Source: B46-G9 sp964581175
GTDB lineage: Bacteria; Desulfobacterota; DSM-4660; Desulfatiglandales; Desulfatiglandaceae
DNA length: 61,076 nucleotides
Direction: 5' to 3'
NCBI GenBank assembly: GCA_964581175.1
Contig: CAZONI010000013.1
Location: 1 to 61,076 of the forward strand
Positions 9,130 to 17,766 of the stretch are shown one piece after another. The position numbers and the translations under genes were made by a program. The notes beneath the pieces are model-generated. The model saw nothing but the letters and a program-made list of their open reading frames with translations, made no database searches and was not told the DNA's origin. Position 1 is the stretch's first letter. Every line of letters begins with the position of its first letter.

Positions 9130-9525
9130 TTATCCTTTCTTTATCGGTCCCAGTTTGATAAGCGCCTGTTTCATTTCCCCGACAAGCTCCGGGATTCGTT
9201 CTCCCCCTGAATCATTGGAAAGGACCATGCGCAGTCTCTCTTTTTCTATGCCATAGGCCTGCAGGACCTCCTGCAGGAGATAGACCTTTTTTTCCGTTCG
9301 GAAGTTGCCGTCTTCAAAGTGGCAGCGTCCTTCCGGACAGCCAAGTATCAAAACACCGTCAGCTCCTTTTTCAAATGCCTCAAGGATGAATACGCTGTCG
9401 ACCTTTGAACTGCACGTGACGGGTATCCAATTTTCCATCCGGGGGGCAAGTGCTTCGTGTCCTGACACATAGCCCCACCCGAAATCGCAAGAGAAACACA
9501 CCACCTTCGGATCAAATGCTTCCAT
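9130..9525 (-). CDS. mvhD: Mvh hydrogenase Fe-S subunit D
   Basis: Small [2Fe-2S] protein of the MvhD/VhuD family, 131 residues. Cysteines C10 and C13 (VVCFSCDFG), C38 (PVTCSSKVD) and C63 and C68 (GCPEGRCHF) match the family. In methanogens MvhD links hydrogenase to HdrA; here no HdrA is present and the neighbour upstream is a GltD-like flavoprotein, so MvhD probably hands electrons to or from that protein. It has a strong RBS (AAGGAGG) and sits 20 bp after the flavoprotein gene. Confidence 0.92.
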   Translation of the reverse strand: MEAFDPKVVCFSCDFGWGYVSGHEALAPRMENWIPVTCSSKVDSVFILEAFEKGADGVLILGCPEGRCHFEDGNFRTEKKVYLLQEVLQAYGIEKERLRMVLSNDSGGERIPELVGEMKQALIKLGPIKKG

Positions 9526-9545
9526 CTTCGTCCTCCTTGCAGCCT

Positions 9546-11336
9546 CTAAAGCGATGCGCAGACTTTCCTGACCTCATTCTCGGTTTTGTCTCCAATCAGC
9601 CGCCTGGCGCCTGACGGACATGCCTCCACGCACATGCCGCAGGATTTGCACCTGAAGGTATCAATGGTGGAAACCAACCGGTTATCGGCAATCCTGAGCT
9701 CGGCTGCACCGTAAAAGCAGGCTGAAACACAGATACCGCATCCACAGCATCTGTCCTGATTGACCTCAACAAGCGGCAACGACTCCTGAATGCCTACGGA
9801 AACGCAGGCCTTGCAGGAGATGCAGGGCCCGCAGCAGAGGCACCTTCTTGCCTCCTCCACGGCCTCCTGCAGGGTGAACCCTCTTTCATACAGCTGAAAA
9901 TGCATTCTCTTTTCCGGCGGTATCCAGAGGATTTCGGGTTCAGTCTGGTACAGTCTCTTCAGGGGAATGTCCTGGGCCTGATAGTCTCTCTTCCTGCCCT
10001 CTTTCAGGTCCTGGCCAGCGAGAAAACGGACAATGGATTCGGCGGCCGTGAGGCCGTCCTTCATGGCCTCCGCCATGAACCCAATTTTCCGCAAGTCCCC
10101 GCCAATGAAGACATTCTGCCGTTTGAGGCTCTGAAGTGTGAGCGGATCAATGGCAAGCCTGCCCCTTTCGTCCAGCAGGTCATCCTTTTGCAGCGACGTC
10201 CTGTCAGGTCCTTGGCCTACAGTAACGATCAAGATATCCCCTGCCAGCCGGATACGGTCGGAAACGTCGAACTGGGGATTGAAACCACGTTCGTCGAAGA
10301 CGCTTGTACACCTGGGGCACTCGATGGCTTTCAACCGCTCTCCTTCCCCGAAAATCCTGCTGACTCCCCGGGAATAGACAATCCTTATTCCTTCCTGCCA
10401 TGCCCCCCGTATTTCTTCAGAATCAGCAGGGATGCCGTCAGATGAAGTCTTGTCCTCACATTCAAGACACAACACGGTCGTATCCCCGCCCAGCCTTCTC
10501 ACTGTTCTTGCCACGTCAAAGGCCACGTTTCCTCCGCCGATGACGATGACTTTTTTTCGCTGGAAATAATGGGGCGGAATATTGCCGTGGCTCACTTCGT
10601 AGAGAAAGGTGTGACCATACATGACGCCGGAGAGATCCTGGCCTGATACTTCCGCACCGTCAAAAGACAGGGTCCTCGGTGTCGGCGTTCCCTTGGCAAT
10701 GAATACTGCATCAAAACCCTCGTCGGCTATCCTTTCAAGGCTCAACTTGCCGTCGCCCACATTGGCGCCGTATTTTACCTCGATACGGGCGATTCTCACC
10801 ATATTGTCAACAGCGGATGCCAGTATCTCTTCTGGCAGGCGATACCGGGGAATAAGCCACAGCGCCCCCCCCAGACGATCGGACGCCTCAAAAATGGTCG
10901 CGCGATAGCCCCTTCTGCTCAGGTCGTAGGCGCAGAACAGCCCCGCTGGTCCCCCGCCCACAACGGCCACATTTTCCTTGTGTTTCCGAATATCGAACTC
11001 TTCCTTTGTTTCCAGATACCCGGTGTAGGTGTCTGCTATGAACCTTTTGAGAAGCCGTCTTTTGATCGCTCCGCCTTTGGATCGGTAGTTGCACGCAAGT
11101 TCGCACAGGCCGCAGACATATCCGCACACGGTAAACAGCGGATTTTTCTCAAAAAGGTAGTCGCCTATCTGGATGATGCCTTCCCTTGCTTTATCGGGGT
11201 CTTCCGGCAAGAGGGAGATCAAGACATTAGTCCTCTGAATATCTTCAGATATGGGGCACTGTGCCTGGCAGGGAGGGAGAAACTGCCTCACCGCCTCTTC
11301 CACGCCGGCGATTCCGTTATATTTTGTCTGCCACAT
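9546..11336 (-). CDS. GltD-like FAD/NAD(P)-binding Fe-S oxidoreductase, probable hydrogenase partner
   Basis: 596-residue flavoprotein. The N-terminal part has cysteines C23, C27, C71, C75, C78 and C82 typical of GltD-type 4Fe-4S domains. An FAD motif follows at about 123-140 (VAVVGGGPAGLF) and a second dinucleotide motif at about 264 (VIVIGGGNVAFDVA) for NAD(P)H. The C-terminus carries a Cys-rich linker (RCLCCGPCISCKAC) and two ferredoxin-like clusters (CCGCGICVSAC; CKSCGMCVEAC). It resembles the small chain of glutamate synthase and NfnB-type enzymes, but no GltB is nearby. Directly upstream of mvhD, it takes the place HdrA often has. H2 oxidation coupled to NAD(P) and ferredoxin is inferred. 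Confidence 0.85.
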   Translation of the reverse strand: MWQTKYNGIAGVEEAVRQFLPPCQAQCPISEDIQRTNVLISLLPEDPDKAREGIIQIGDYLFEKNPLFTVCGYVCGLCELACNYRSKGGAIKRRLLKRFIADTYTGYLETKEEFDIRKHKENVAVVGGGPAGLFCAYDLSRRGYRATIFEASDRLGGALWLIPRYRLPEEILASAVDNMVRIARIEVKYGANVGDGKLSLERIADEGFDAVFIAKGTPTPRTLSFDGAEVSGQDLSGVMYGHTFLYEVSHGNIPPHYFQRKKVIVIGGGNVAFDVARTVRRLGGDTTVLCLECEDKTSSDGIPADSEEIRGAWQEGIRIVYSRGVSRIFGEGERLKAIECPRCTSVFDERGFNPQFDVSDRIRLAGDILIVTVGQGPDRTSLQKDDLLDERGRLAIDPLTLQSLKRQNVFIGGDLRKIGFMAEAMKDGLTAAESIVRFLAGQDLKEGRKRDYQAQDIPLKRLYQTEPEILWIPPEKRMHFQLYERGFTLQEAVEEARRCLCCGPCISCKACVSVGIQESLPLVEVNQDRCCGCGICVSACFYGAAELRIADNRLVSTIDTFRCKSCGMCVEACPSGARRLIGDKTENEVRKVCASL

Positions 11337-11363
11337 CTTTTGGGCTCCTTTCTATGCGTTCTT

Positions 11364-12686
11364 TTAATCCTCTCCGGCCTGAGAGAATTTTTGGTTAGTA
11401 AATCGCAGGCGAACCGGTGAAGCGGAAGGAACGGGTTGCAGGTCCCTGGCGATGGAAATGTTGAAACTCACGCCCCGTGCCGTTCCATTTTCCACCCAGG
11501 CATGGCCTCCATGCCTCGCGGCTATCTCCTTTACAATTGCCAGGCCCAATCCGGACCCCGCTGTACCTCTGGATGTGCCGTTTCTGCTGAACGCGTTGAA
11601 TATCTTTTCCTTGTCCTTGTCTTCGATGCCCGTTCCGTCATCGCTCACCGCCAGGATATGGAACCTTTCATCCTGCTCGTAATCCACTTTGATTTCATGC
11701 ATCTTGCTGCCGCCATACTTGAGGGCGTTGTCCATGAGGTTTCTAAAGACCCGCAGGAGAGAGGCCCTGTCGCCGATGATTTCCGGATTGGAGGCAGGCT
11801 TTAACACCTTTATGCTTCGCTCCTCCAGGCGGACGGCAAATTCGGAAAATATCGTGTCGGCAATCTCGTGCAGTCTGATACACTCAAAATGGAACGGTGC
11901 TTCTTTGGTGGCGATATACTGATTCATCTGGTCAAGAAGCATGACCATATGGTCCGCCAGGCTGATGATTTCATCACAGTACTTTGTTCCTCTTGCATTG
12001 AGATTTCCGCCGCTATGTTCCTTGAGACGCCTTGAAAAACCATGTATGCCGATAGCCGGACTCTTCAGATCATGTGCCATGGAATATGCAAAGTATTTAA
12101 TCATCTCCTTCTTTTGATCCAGGTGGCGGATTTTTTCCTGGAGCTCATTGTTGAGTCGTGCGTTCTCGGCAGCGACCGCAATCTGGTTGCCCACCTGGGT
12201 GAGGATGTCGACCTTTTCCTGGTCCAGTTCGATGGACCGGCTTGATGCAAGGTTCATGACTCCTATGACTCTGTTCATGGTCATCAACGGGACGCAAATG
12301 ATGATCTTGAAGCCTCTGTTTTCGAGCAGGGATCTTCTCTTCTTGTCTTTCAGGTCTGTTACATACTGGGCGATGAACGATTTTGTTCTGGCCGCCTTTC
12401 CCGAAAAGCCTTCGTCCAGGTCCATTTTTTCAAGCCCGGATGTCTCGATTCCCGAATGTGCTGCAAGAAAGAGATGCCTGCCGTTTTCTTCCACGAGATA
12501 AATCCTGCCGGCCTCCAGATCAAAATCCTCCAGCACTCTTTCCAATGCACCGTTCAAAAGCCTCCGTCTGTCCGTAAACGTGGACAGGAGCTCGCTCATG
12601 TTATAGAGGATGGAAAGAGATCTGTTTCTTTTCCCGAGTTTTTTCTTGCTGAAAGGGATCGATATGTATTTCTTATGCGTAAGCAT
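11364..12686 (-). CDS. GAF-domain sensor histidine kinase (cytoplasmic)
   Basis: 440 residues, no membrane segment. GAF domain at about 25-175, HisKA with H205 in SMAHDLKSP, then an ATPase domain with LMDNALKYGG (N), DDGTGI (G1), FNAFSR (F) and GSGLGLAIV (G2). It is a soluble kinase that probably senses an internal ligand or redox state through GAF. It overlaps the CBS-ACT gene by 14 bp and precedes the flavoprotein gene by 27 bp, so sensing and hydrogenase genes are co-transcribed. No receiver gene is adjacent; the sigma54 activator at 14814 is one possible partner. Confidence 0.9.
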   Translation of the reverse strand: MLTHKKYISIPFSKKKLGKRNRSLSILYNMSELLSTFTDRRRLLNGALERVLEDFDLEAGRIYLVEENGRHLFLAAHSGIETSGLEKMDLDEGFSGKAARTKSFIAQYVTDLKDKKRRSLLENRGFKIIICVPLMTMNRVIGVMNLASSRSIELDQEKVDILTQVGNQIAVAAENARLNNELQEKIRHLDQKKEMIKYFAYSMAHDLKSPAIGIHGFSRRLKEHSGGNLNARGTKYCDEIISLADHMVMLLDQMNQYIATKEAPFHFECIRLHEIADTIFSEFAVRLEERSIKVLKPASNPEIIGDRASLLRVFRNLMDNALKYGGSKMHEIKVDYEQDERFHILAVSDDGTGIEDKDKEKIFNAFSRNGTSRGTAGSGLGLAIVKEIAARHGGHAWVENGTARGVSFNISIARDLQPVPSASPVRLRFTNQKFSQAGED

Positions 12687-13401
12687 CTTGTTCTCGCTCG
12701 AGAACAGGCACGTCCTCTTTTTCCAGGTAAACTTCCCTGTTATTTTCCGTATGATCCACCACGTATCGCACAGTTGCCGCTTCTTTGAGTGCTATTTTGA
12801 GTGAACCAAGGTTGGCGCGGTCAATTCCGTATGCGCGAATATAGACGAGCCTGTATCCTTCAGGCGCACGCTCGTAGCTGCTCAGGATACTGACCATTCT
12901 CCCGCTGTATTTTCTGATAACATCGGCAACCTCTTTGATAGAGCCGGGACGATCTTCCAACACGAAGGCGAACTGAATGCCGCGTTTTCTGATTCCGGTG
13001 AGGGAGATAAGTGCCTTGAAGATATCCCTCTGCGTTATGACGCCCACAAGCCCGTCTTTATCGTCCAGGACGGGAACCCCTGAAATTTTGTGAATCAGAA
13101 GTACTTCGGCCGTCTCTTCTATGGTGTAATCTATGGGCACCACGATCGGGTTCCTGCTCATAATGTCTTTGACCTTCACTCTCGCCATGAGGTAAAAAAG
13201 TTCATGTACCTCCAGAGGGCTGACGCTGGAAGCGAAGGATTTTTTGATATCCCTGTCTGAAACGATGCCGACCAGCTCGTTGCCTTTCATCACAGGCAGC
13301 ATCATGATGTCGTTTTGCTTCAGCACATCCATAGCATTGATCAACGAATCATTCTGATCCACTGTGATGGCGGGTTTACTCATCCAGTCCATGACGAGCA
13401 T
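12673..13401 (-). CDS. CBS-pair protein with C-terminal ACT-like domain
   Basis: 242 residues: two CBS motifs (about 1-60, 75-130) and an ACT-like domain (about 140-215). It is clearly paralogous to the protein at 2029-2706; both share the VITVD/AITVD start, LPVMKG, TGIxKRG and the LEDRxGSIxEVADVIRKY block. The extra C-terminal 17 residues are charged. RBS AAGGAG at proper distance. It may bind adenylates and influence the downstream kinase with which it overlaps. Two copies in two sigma54 operons suggest a common theme of energy sensing. Confidence 0.88.
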   Translation of the reverse strand: MLVMDWMSKPAITVDQNDSLINAMDVLKQNDIMMLPVMKGNELVGIVSDRDIKKSFASSVSPLEVHELFYLMARVKVKDIMSRNPIVVPIDYTIEETAEVLLIHKISGVPVLDDKDGLVGVITQRDIFKALISLTGIRKRGIQFAFVLEDRPGSIKEVADVIRKYSGRMVSILSSYERAPEGYRLVYIRAYGIDRANLGSLKIALKEAATVRYVVDHTENNREVYLEKEDVPVLEREQDAYA

Positions 13402-13428
13402 GTCTTTTCTCCTTTATTTCCCGGCATG

Positions 13429-13740
13429 TCAGTGTTTCTCCTTTGCTCCTGAGTTATAATCAAGGCTGCGGGAGGAAAACCGGGACGCATTCTCTCCGGT
13501 AAAAATAATATGTGTGTCTTTTGCGTTTACGTTGCTCAGGTTGTTTTTGAACACGCCTAAACCAAAAGGTATCAGCTTTTTTAAACAATCCGTGTGGATA
13601 AAGATCGTCGTGAATTTAAGGCAGGACTTGCCAATGTGGTTCAGGAGTTCATATGCGGAGGTCCCGTCAAAGTCTCCGGACAGTTTCATGTGAAGATTAT
13701 CGTCGTTTCTATGAAGCAGAATTTTGAAATTGGATGACAT
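13429..13740 (-). CDS. Small STAS-like protein
   Basis: 103 residues, no clear catalytic motif. The pattern of a beta-strand, LSGDFDGTSAYELLNHI, then a strand TTIFIHTDCL and a helix resembles an anti-sigma-antagonist (STAS) fold, but the usual phosphorylatable Ser in the DSSG-like loop is not evident. It lies between the kinase-like gene (30 bp) and the CBS-ACT gene (27 bp), so it is probably expressed with them. The STAS assignment is by pattern only. Confidence 0.6.
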   Translation of the reverse strand: MSSNFKILLHRNDDNLHMKLSGDFDGTSAYELLNHIGKSCLKFTTIFIHTDCLKKLIPFGLGVFKNNLSNVNAKDTHIIFTGENASRFSSRSLDYNSGAKEKH

Positions 13741-13770
13741 GGCGTACCTCCTTTCCTGCCGGCCATATGG

Positions 13771-14526
13771 CTAGCGCCGGTCGTCAGGAATGGTTTCAAA
13801 TTTTTCTTCAAACGCGGTTGCGATAATCTGCGCAACCGATGTTGGTTTGTTGATATAATCACAGTTGATGACCATATCGAACTCATACGGCAACGCGTCT
13901 TTCTTACTGTATGTTCTCTTGAAAAAGTCCCTCTGTTCCTTGTCTATCTGATCAAGCCTGCCCCTTGCCTCTTCGGTCTCAATATTCAGAATACGCGCCA
14001 ATCGTTCAGCCCGGTATTCCTTCGAACAGATAATCCTTACGGCCAATAGCCTCTCGCGCGGCAGCAACAAATGAGCGCCGCGACCCACGATAATACTGGA
14101 TCCCAGACCTCCCAGAGAAAAAAGGGTCGCAAAGAGGTGCCTCGTATAGTCGCTTTCGATGAAAGCCTTTTCGCCGAAGGCGAGGGACAGGAGTTCTCTC
14201 ATCCTGCCGGGATACCCTTCATCAAACAGGTCGACGGTTTTTTCTCTCAACTGGGCATGGGCGGCGATATGTTCCACAATTTGACGATCGACCACGCGAA
14301 AACCGAGCATATTTCCCAGGATCTCCGCAATTTCCAGAGCACCAACGCCTATCTTTCGAGAAAAGCAAATGGTGTACGGAATTTTGCCGCCAGGGACGGC
14401 ATTTTGTCTCTCAAGCCGCGCCTGGTCCCACTCCCGTATGTACCTGTCTGCAATCTCTGCTGCCCCCGGTCCGGGTTTTGCGTATGTTCCGGGAATGTAT
14501 TTTGCTCTTTCTTTGGATGTATCCAT
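13771..14526 (-). CDS. Cytidylate-kinase-like protein
   Basis: 251 residues, P-loop kinase fold of the cytidylate_kin2 type. After a 50-residue lead comes TICFSRKIGVGALEIAE (about 52-68), where family members usually have a glycine-rich SREYGSGG loop, then the FRVVDRQIVEHIA block, SIIVGRGAHLLL and an arginine-rich lid (RAERLARILNIETEEARGR). The P-loop lacks a clear GK[ST], so catalysis is uncertain. RBS AAGGAGGT. It is the first gene behind the sigma54 promoter at 14623-14638 and heads a ten-gene operon including the hydrogenase. A degenerate relative is fused to a receiver at 24149-25375. Confidence 0.8.
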   Translation of the reverse strand: MDTSKERAKYIPGTYAKPGPGAAEIADRYIREWDQARLERQNAVPGGKIPYTICFSRKIGVGALEIAEILGNMLGFRVVDRQIVEHIAAHAQLREKTVDLFDEGYPGRMRELLSLAFGEKAFIESDYTRHLFATLFSLGGLGSSIIVGRGAHLLLPRERLLAVRIICSKEYRAERLARILNIETEEARGRLDQIDKEQRDFFKRTYSKKDALPYEFDMVINCDYINKPTSVAQIIATAFEEKFETIPDDRR

Positions 14527-14622
14527 GGGTACCTCCTTTTGTGCATAGACACGATCCTAGGCTTGTACGCTTAGGATCGATGTCGGGCAGGCGCGTAGGC
14601 CTGCGTCCTGCTGAATGAAAAG

Positions 14623-14638
14623 AGCAAAGCTCATGCCA
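14623..14638 (-). promoter_or_regulatory. sigma54 promoter of the hydrogenase/kinase operon
   Basis: The minus strand reads TGGCAT-GAGCT-TTGCT, a full match to TGGCAY-N5-TTGCW, about 97 bp upstream of the cytidylate-kinase-like start. With no other clear promoter down to 3485, it may drive about 11 kb. Confidence 0.88.
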
Positions 14639-14663
14639 TATTTCCGGCTATGACCGATCTGTA

Positions 14664-14676
14664 TAATTCATTGAAA
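14664..14676 (-). promoter_or_regulatory. IHF-like site upstream of the hydrogenase operon promoter
   Basis: The minus strand reads TTTCAA-TGAA-TTA, one mismatch from the IHF core, centred 39.5 bp upstream of the sigma54 promoter centre. A run of seven A on the plus strand follows at 14683-14689. Confidence 0.5.
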
Positions 14677-14733
14677 ATACGTCAAAAAAATACTAAAGAA
14701 TCTTGTCTGTTCGAAGGCGGGATGTCGGCTTCT

Positions 14734-14748
14734 TTTACATTGTGTAAA
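14734..14748. promoter_or_regulatory. Palindrome, putative activator site of the hydrogenase operon
   Basis: Perfect inverted repeat TTTACA-TTG-TGTAAA, extended by CTTC/GAAG with one bulged base, centred 110.5 bp upstream of the sigma54 promoter centre. The other two sites lie at 121.5-122.5 bp, a difference of about one helical turn. It lies in the 287-bp gap between the sigma54 activator gene and the operon it may control. Confidence 0.65.
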
Positions 14749-14813
14749 GAAGTCCCCTGAGAGGGGGTGAGGGGGGAGACAGCCGGATCTTGTTCCTGCA
14801 GATTGAAGGGATG

Positions 14814-16244
14814 CTATTCCTCAGCGACGGCCGTTGCAAGTCTGAGATGATATTTGTCTATCTTGGCGTGAAGGGTAGGACGGGAAAGACCGAGGAGTTT
14901 GGCGGCCTGTGATCGGTTCCCGGAAGTCATGTTTAATGCCTCGGCGATGAGAATCCCGGAAAAGCGGTCCACGCAGGTTTCAAAAAGGTGTTCCTCAGAT
15001 TGATCGGTCAAAATCTGTCTCACCCATTTTCGCAAGGCCTGATCGCTCATCTCCATGCTCTTCTCAAATCCTGTCGTCTTGCCGCTCAGGGCATTGATGA
15101 TGTCTTCACTGGATATGGGCGCACCGCGGTTGAAAATCAATGTCTTCTTAAGGGTGTTGGCCAACTCACGAATATTGCCGGGCCAGGAGTAGCTGGAGAG
15201 TATGGCTTTCGCTTCCTTGGTGATGCGTGGATTTTTTGTTCCGACATCACGGGCAAAGAGTGCCAGAAAGTACTCCGAAAGGAGAGGAATGTCTTCCGCG
15301 CGTTCGCGAAGCGGCGGCAATGCTATGGTAATCACCTTGAGCCGGTAATAGAGATCTTCCCGAAACCTTGACTCTGCAAGGGCGGCCTCCAGGTCCCGGT
15401 TGGTGGCGGCGATGATCCTCACATCCACCGGGATGGTTTCGCGACCGCCAAGCCGTTCAATACTCCTTTCCTGAAGCAGGCGCAGGATCTTTGCCTGGAT
15501 GCTGAAGGGCATGTCCCCGATTTCATCCAGAAAAATGGTCCCCCTGTTGGCCTGCTCAATCTTGCCCACACGACGATGCGACGCCCCGGTAAAAGCGCCT
15601 TTTTCGTACCCGAACAGCTCGCTTTCAAGAAGATTCTCAGGGATGGCCACGCAGTTGATCACCAGAAAAGGCATGTCCGATCGGTCGCTGTGCTGGTAAA
15701 CTGCCCTGGCTACCAGTTCTTTGCCCGTACCGGATTCTCCGCGGATCAGAACCGTCGCATCGGTGGGGGCAACGCGGCCGATCGCCTTGTACACTTCCTG
15801 CATCGGCCGGCTCTTGCCGATAATGGCATCCCGGAGGGCCTGATCCGGAGTGACGTCTATCTCCACCGGCAGGCGCATAAAACGGCCTGCCCGAAGGGCC
15901 TCTTTTATGACCCGCAGTATATCCGGGATTTCAAAGGGCTTCAGGATATAATCAAACGCCCCCAGTTTGGTTGCCTCGATGGCTGTTTCCGTTGTTCCGT
16001 ATGCGGTCATGATAATCACGGGAAGCTTGGGTTCGATCCGGTGGATCGCTTTGAACGTATCAAAGCCGTTCATTCCCGGGAGCCGCATGTCGAGGATGAC
16101 AAGATCGGGGATGTTGGATGAGAGAGACTTGAGGCCTGCTTCCCCTGAAGCGGCGCCTTTTGCCTCGTATCCCTCCTCCAGCAGTAGTTTTTCAAAACTC
16201 TTGCGTAACTGATCGTCGTCATCAATGATCAGGATCGTGCTCAT
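14814..16244 (-). CDS. NtrC-family sigma54-dependent response regulator
   Basis: 476 residues: receiver (1-120, phosphoacceptor D52 in LVILDMRLPGMNG), AAA+ domain (about 140-375) with Walker A GESGTGKE at 169-176 and the sigma54-contact loop GAFTGA at 216-221, and a C-terminal Fis-type helix-turn-helix (GNRSQAAKLLGLSRPTLH). All parts needed to activate sigma54 RNA polymerase are present. A TTG at 16247 is possible, but the ATG at 16244 has AAGGAG 7 nt upstream. It overlaps the kinase gene by 23 bp, so the kinase at 16222-17721 is its likely partner. It is the best candidate to bind the TTACA-N3-TGTAA palindromes. Confidence 0.93.
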   Translation of the reverse strand: MSTILIIDDDDQLRKSFEKLLLEEGYEAKGAASGEAGLKSLSSNIPDLVILDMRLPGMNGFDTFKAIHRIEPKLPVIIMTAYGTTETAIEATKLGAFDYILKPFEIPDILRVIKEALRAGRFMRLPVEIDVTPDQALRDAIIGKSRPMQEVYKAIGRVAPTDATVLIRGESGTGKELVARAVYQHSDRSDMPFLVINCVAIPENLLESELFGYEKGAFTGASHRRVGKIEQANRGTIFLDEIGDMPFSIQAKILRLLQERSIERLGGRETIPVDVRIIAATNRDLEAALAESRFREDLYYRLKVITIALPPLRERAEDIPLLSEYFLALFARDVGTKNPRITKEAKAILSSYSWPGNIRELANTLKKTLIFNRGAPISSEDIINALSGKTTGFEKSMEMSDQALRKWVRQILTDQSEEHLFETCVDRFSGILIAEALNMTSGNRSQAAKLLGLSRPTLHAKIDKYHLRLATAVAEE

Positions 16245-17721
16245 CAACAGACTCCTTTTGAGATGTTATGGGGAGCATAATGACAAAAGACGTCCCTTTT
16301 TCTTCCTCAGATTCGATGGTAACGCTCCCTCCGTGCTCCTGAATGATCCTGGCAACAATACTGAGGCCAAGGCCGCTCCCTTCTTCTCTTGTTGTAAAAA
16401 AAGGTTCAAAGACTTTCTCTCGAATGCCTTTCGGGATTCCCTGGCCATTGTCCATGATCCGTATAACTGCTGCCCGGTTTCCACCGTCAAGAGGTCTTTC
16501 TTCTTCCTTGACGGTGATCGCTACGCTGTCCGGCACAGCCTCGCACGCATTAGCAAAAATATTTACAAAGGCCTCTTTCAATTGCTCCGGATCGGCCTTG
16601 ACTTCAGGAAGCGGCTTTGCCCTTTCAATGGTAAGGGTGCCGTTGCAGGATTCAAGCCTGTGCCGCAACAGGAGTGCGGCCTGATCCACCACCTCTGATG
16701 GAGAGATCATCTGCAATTTCAGTCGAGGCGGACGCGAGAACTCAAGAAAGTTTTGCAAAATATTGTCGATGTGTCCTATTTCCTCTGAAATGACAGTGAA
16801 GTCTTCCTGTTGGGCTCCATTCAGATCCAGATTGCGTTCCAGTGAGAACAGGCGCATTTTCACGGACGTCAGGGGATTACGGATACTGTGCGCCGTGCCT
16901 GCCGCTAGCTTTCCTACCATGGCCATCTTCTCTGATTGCAAGAGATATTCCCTGCTTTTCTCCAGTTCAAAAGAGGTGTGATCGTATTCTTTGATCAGAC
17001 CATGGACGCTCTTTTTCAGGGCGCTGACATCGTCTTCGGACGGGCGCGATCGGCTGTCATGGAGGGTCTCCCGGGCCAGCCGGCGCACCGGTTCCAGAAT
17101 ATCGTGCACGAGTACGAATGCCAGGAGTATGCCCAGGAACAGGACGATCAACACGGCTGTCGCGGCGACGATCCTGAGCTTCTCGGCCTGGATAGAGCTT
17201 CGCTGTTCGACTACCCGAATATTTTCCCTAGAAAGATTCTTATACTTCCTGCACAGGTCAAGGATCCGGGAAAAAGCCGGTCGCAGTGTTTCGTGGAGAT
17301 CCGCTCCCTCTTCTCTTTTCCCTGCCTTATAGAGTTGGATCACGTTTTCCTTTGATGTGACATATTGGGCGTAATTCACTTCGATTTCTGCAATAATCCG
17401 TTTTTGCTCTTCTGATCGGGCGAGAGAAAGAGTCTTTTCAACTTGCGCCTTAAAGGTTCGGCGATGTTCTTTCAGCTTTTCCAGCCACTCCGGATTACCA
17501 TCAATGAAATAATACGAAACGAAGCCCTTCTGGATGGTAAGATCGAGTTCAAGCTCTTCAGCCGCTTCAAGAGCTGCAATATCCTTGTCGATAATCCGGT
17601 TGACCAGTTCCTGCATCCGGTAGGTATACCGGACCATGACAATGCCTCCCAGAAGGGTGATCAGCACAAGAAGTGAAAGGATCGTATAGACTCTGGTTCT
17701 CAGGTTGATTTTGGACCACAT
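16222..17721 (-). CDS. Membrane sensor histidine kinase
   Basis: 499 residues. TM1 at about 10-30, a roughly 150-residue periplasmic helical region resembling a four-helix-bundle sensor, TM2 at about 183-205, HAMP-like linker, HisKA with H278 (AAGTAHSIRNPLTSV), and an ATPase domain with NIFANACEAV, DNGQGIP, FEPFFTTR and GSGLGLSIV. All boxes are intact. It overlaps the NtrC-type regulator by 23 bp and probably phosphorylates it. Two single-domain receivers lie just upstream in the same operon, suggesting a branched relay. Confidence 0.92.
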   Translation of the reverse strand: MWSKINLRTRVYTILSLLVLITLLGGIVMVRYTYRMQELVNRIIDKDIAALEAAEELELDLTIQKGFVSYYFIDGNPEWLEKLKEHRRTFKAQVEKTLSLARSEEQKRIIAEIEVNYAQYVTSKENVIQLYKAGKREEGADLHETLRPAFSRILDLCRKYKNLSRENIRVVEQRSSIQAEKLRIVAATAVLIVLFLGILLAFVLVHDILEPVRRLARETLHDSRSRPSEDDVSALKKSVHGLIKEYDHTSFELEKSREYLLQSEKMAMVGKLAAGTAHSIRNPLTSVKMRLFSLERNLDLNGAQQEDFTVISEEIGHIDNILQNFLEFSRPPRLKLQMISPSEVVDQAALLLRHRLESCNGTLTIERAKPLPEVKADPEQLKEAFVNIFANACEAVPDSVAITVKEEERPLDGGNRAAVIRIMDNGQGIPKGIREKVFEPFFTTREEGSGLGLSIVARIIQEHGGSVTIESEEEKGTSFVIMLPITSQKESVDEHDPDH

Positions 17722-17766
17722 GGTAATCCCTCGGAAGGCTGCATCGGAAGATTCAGGACCTGGTAT

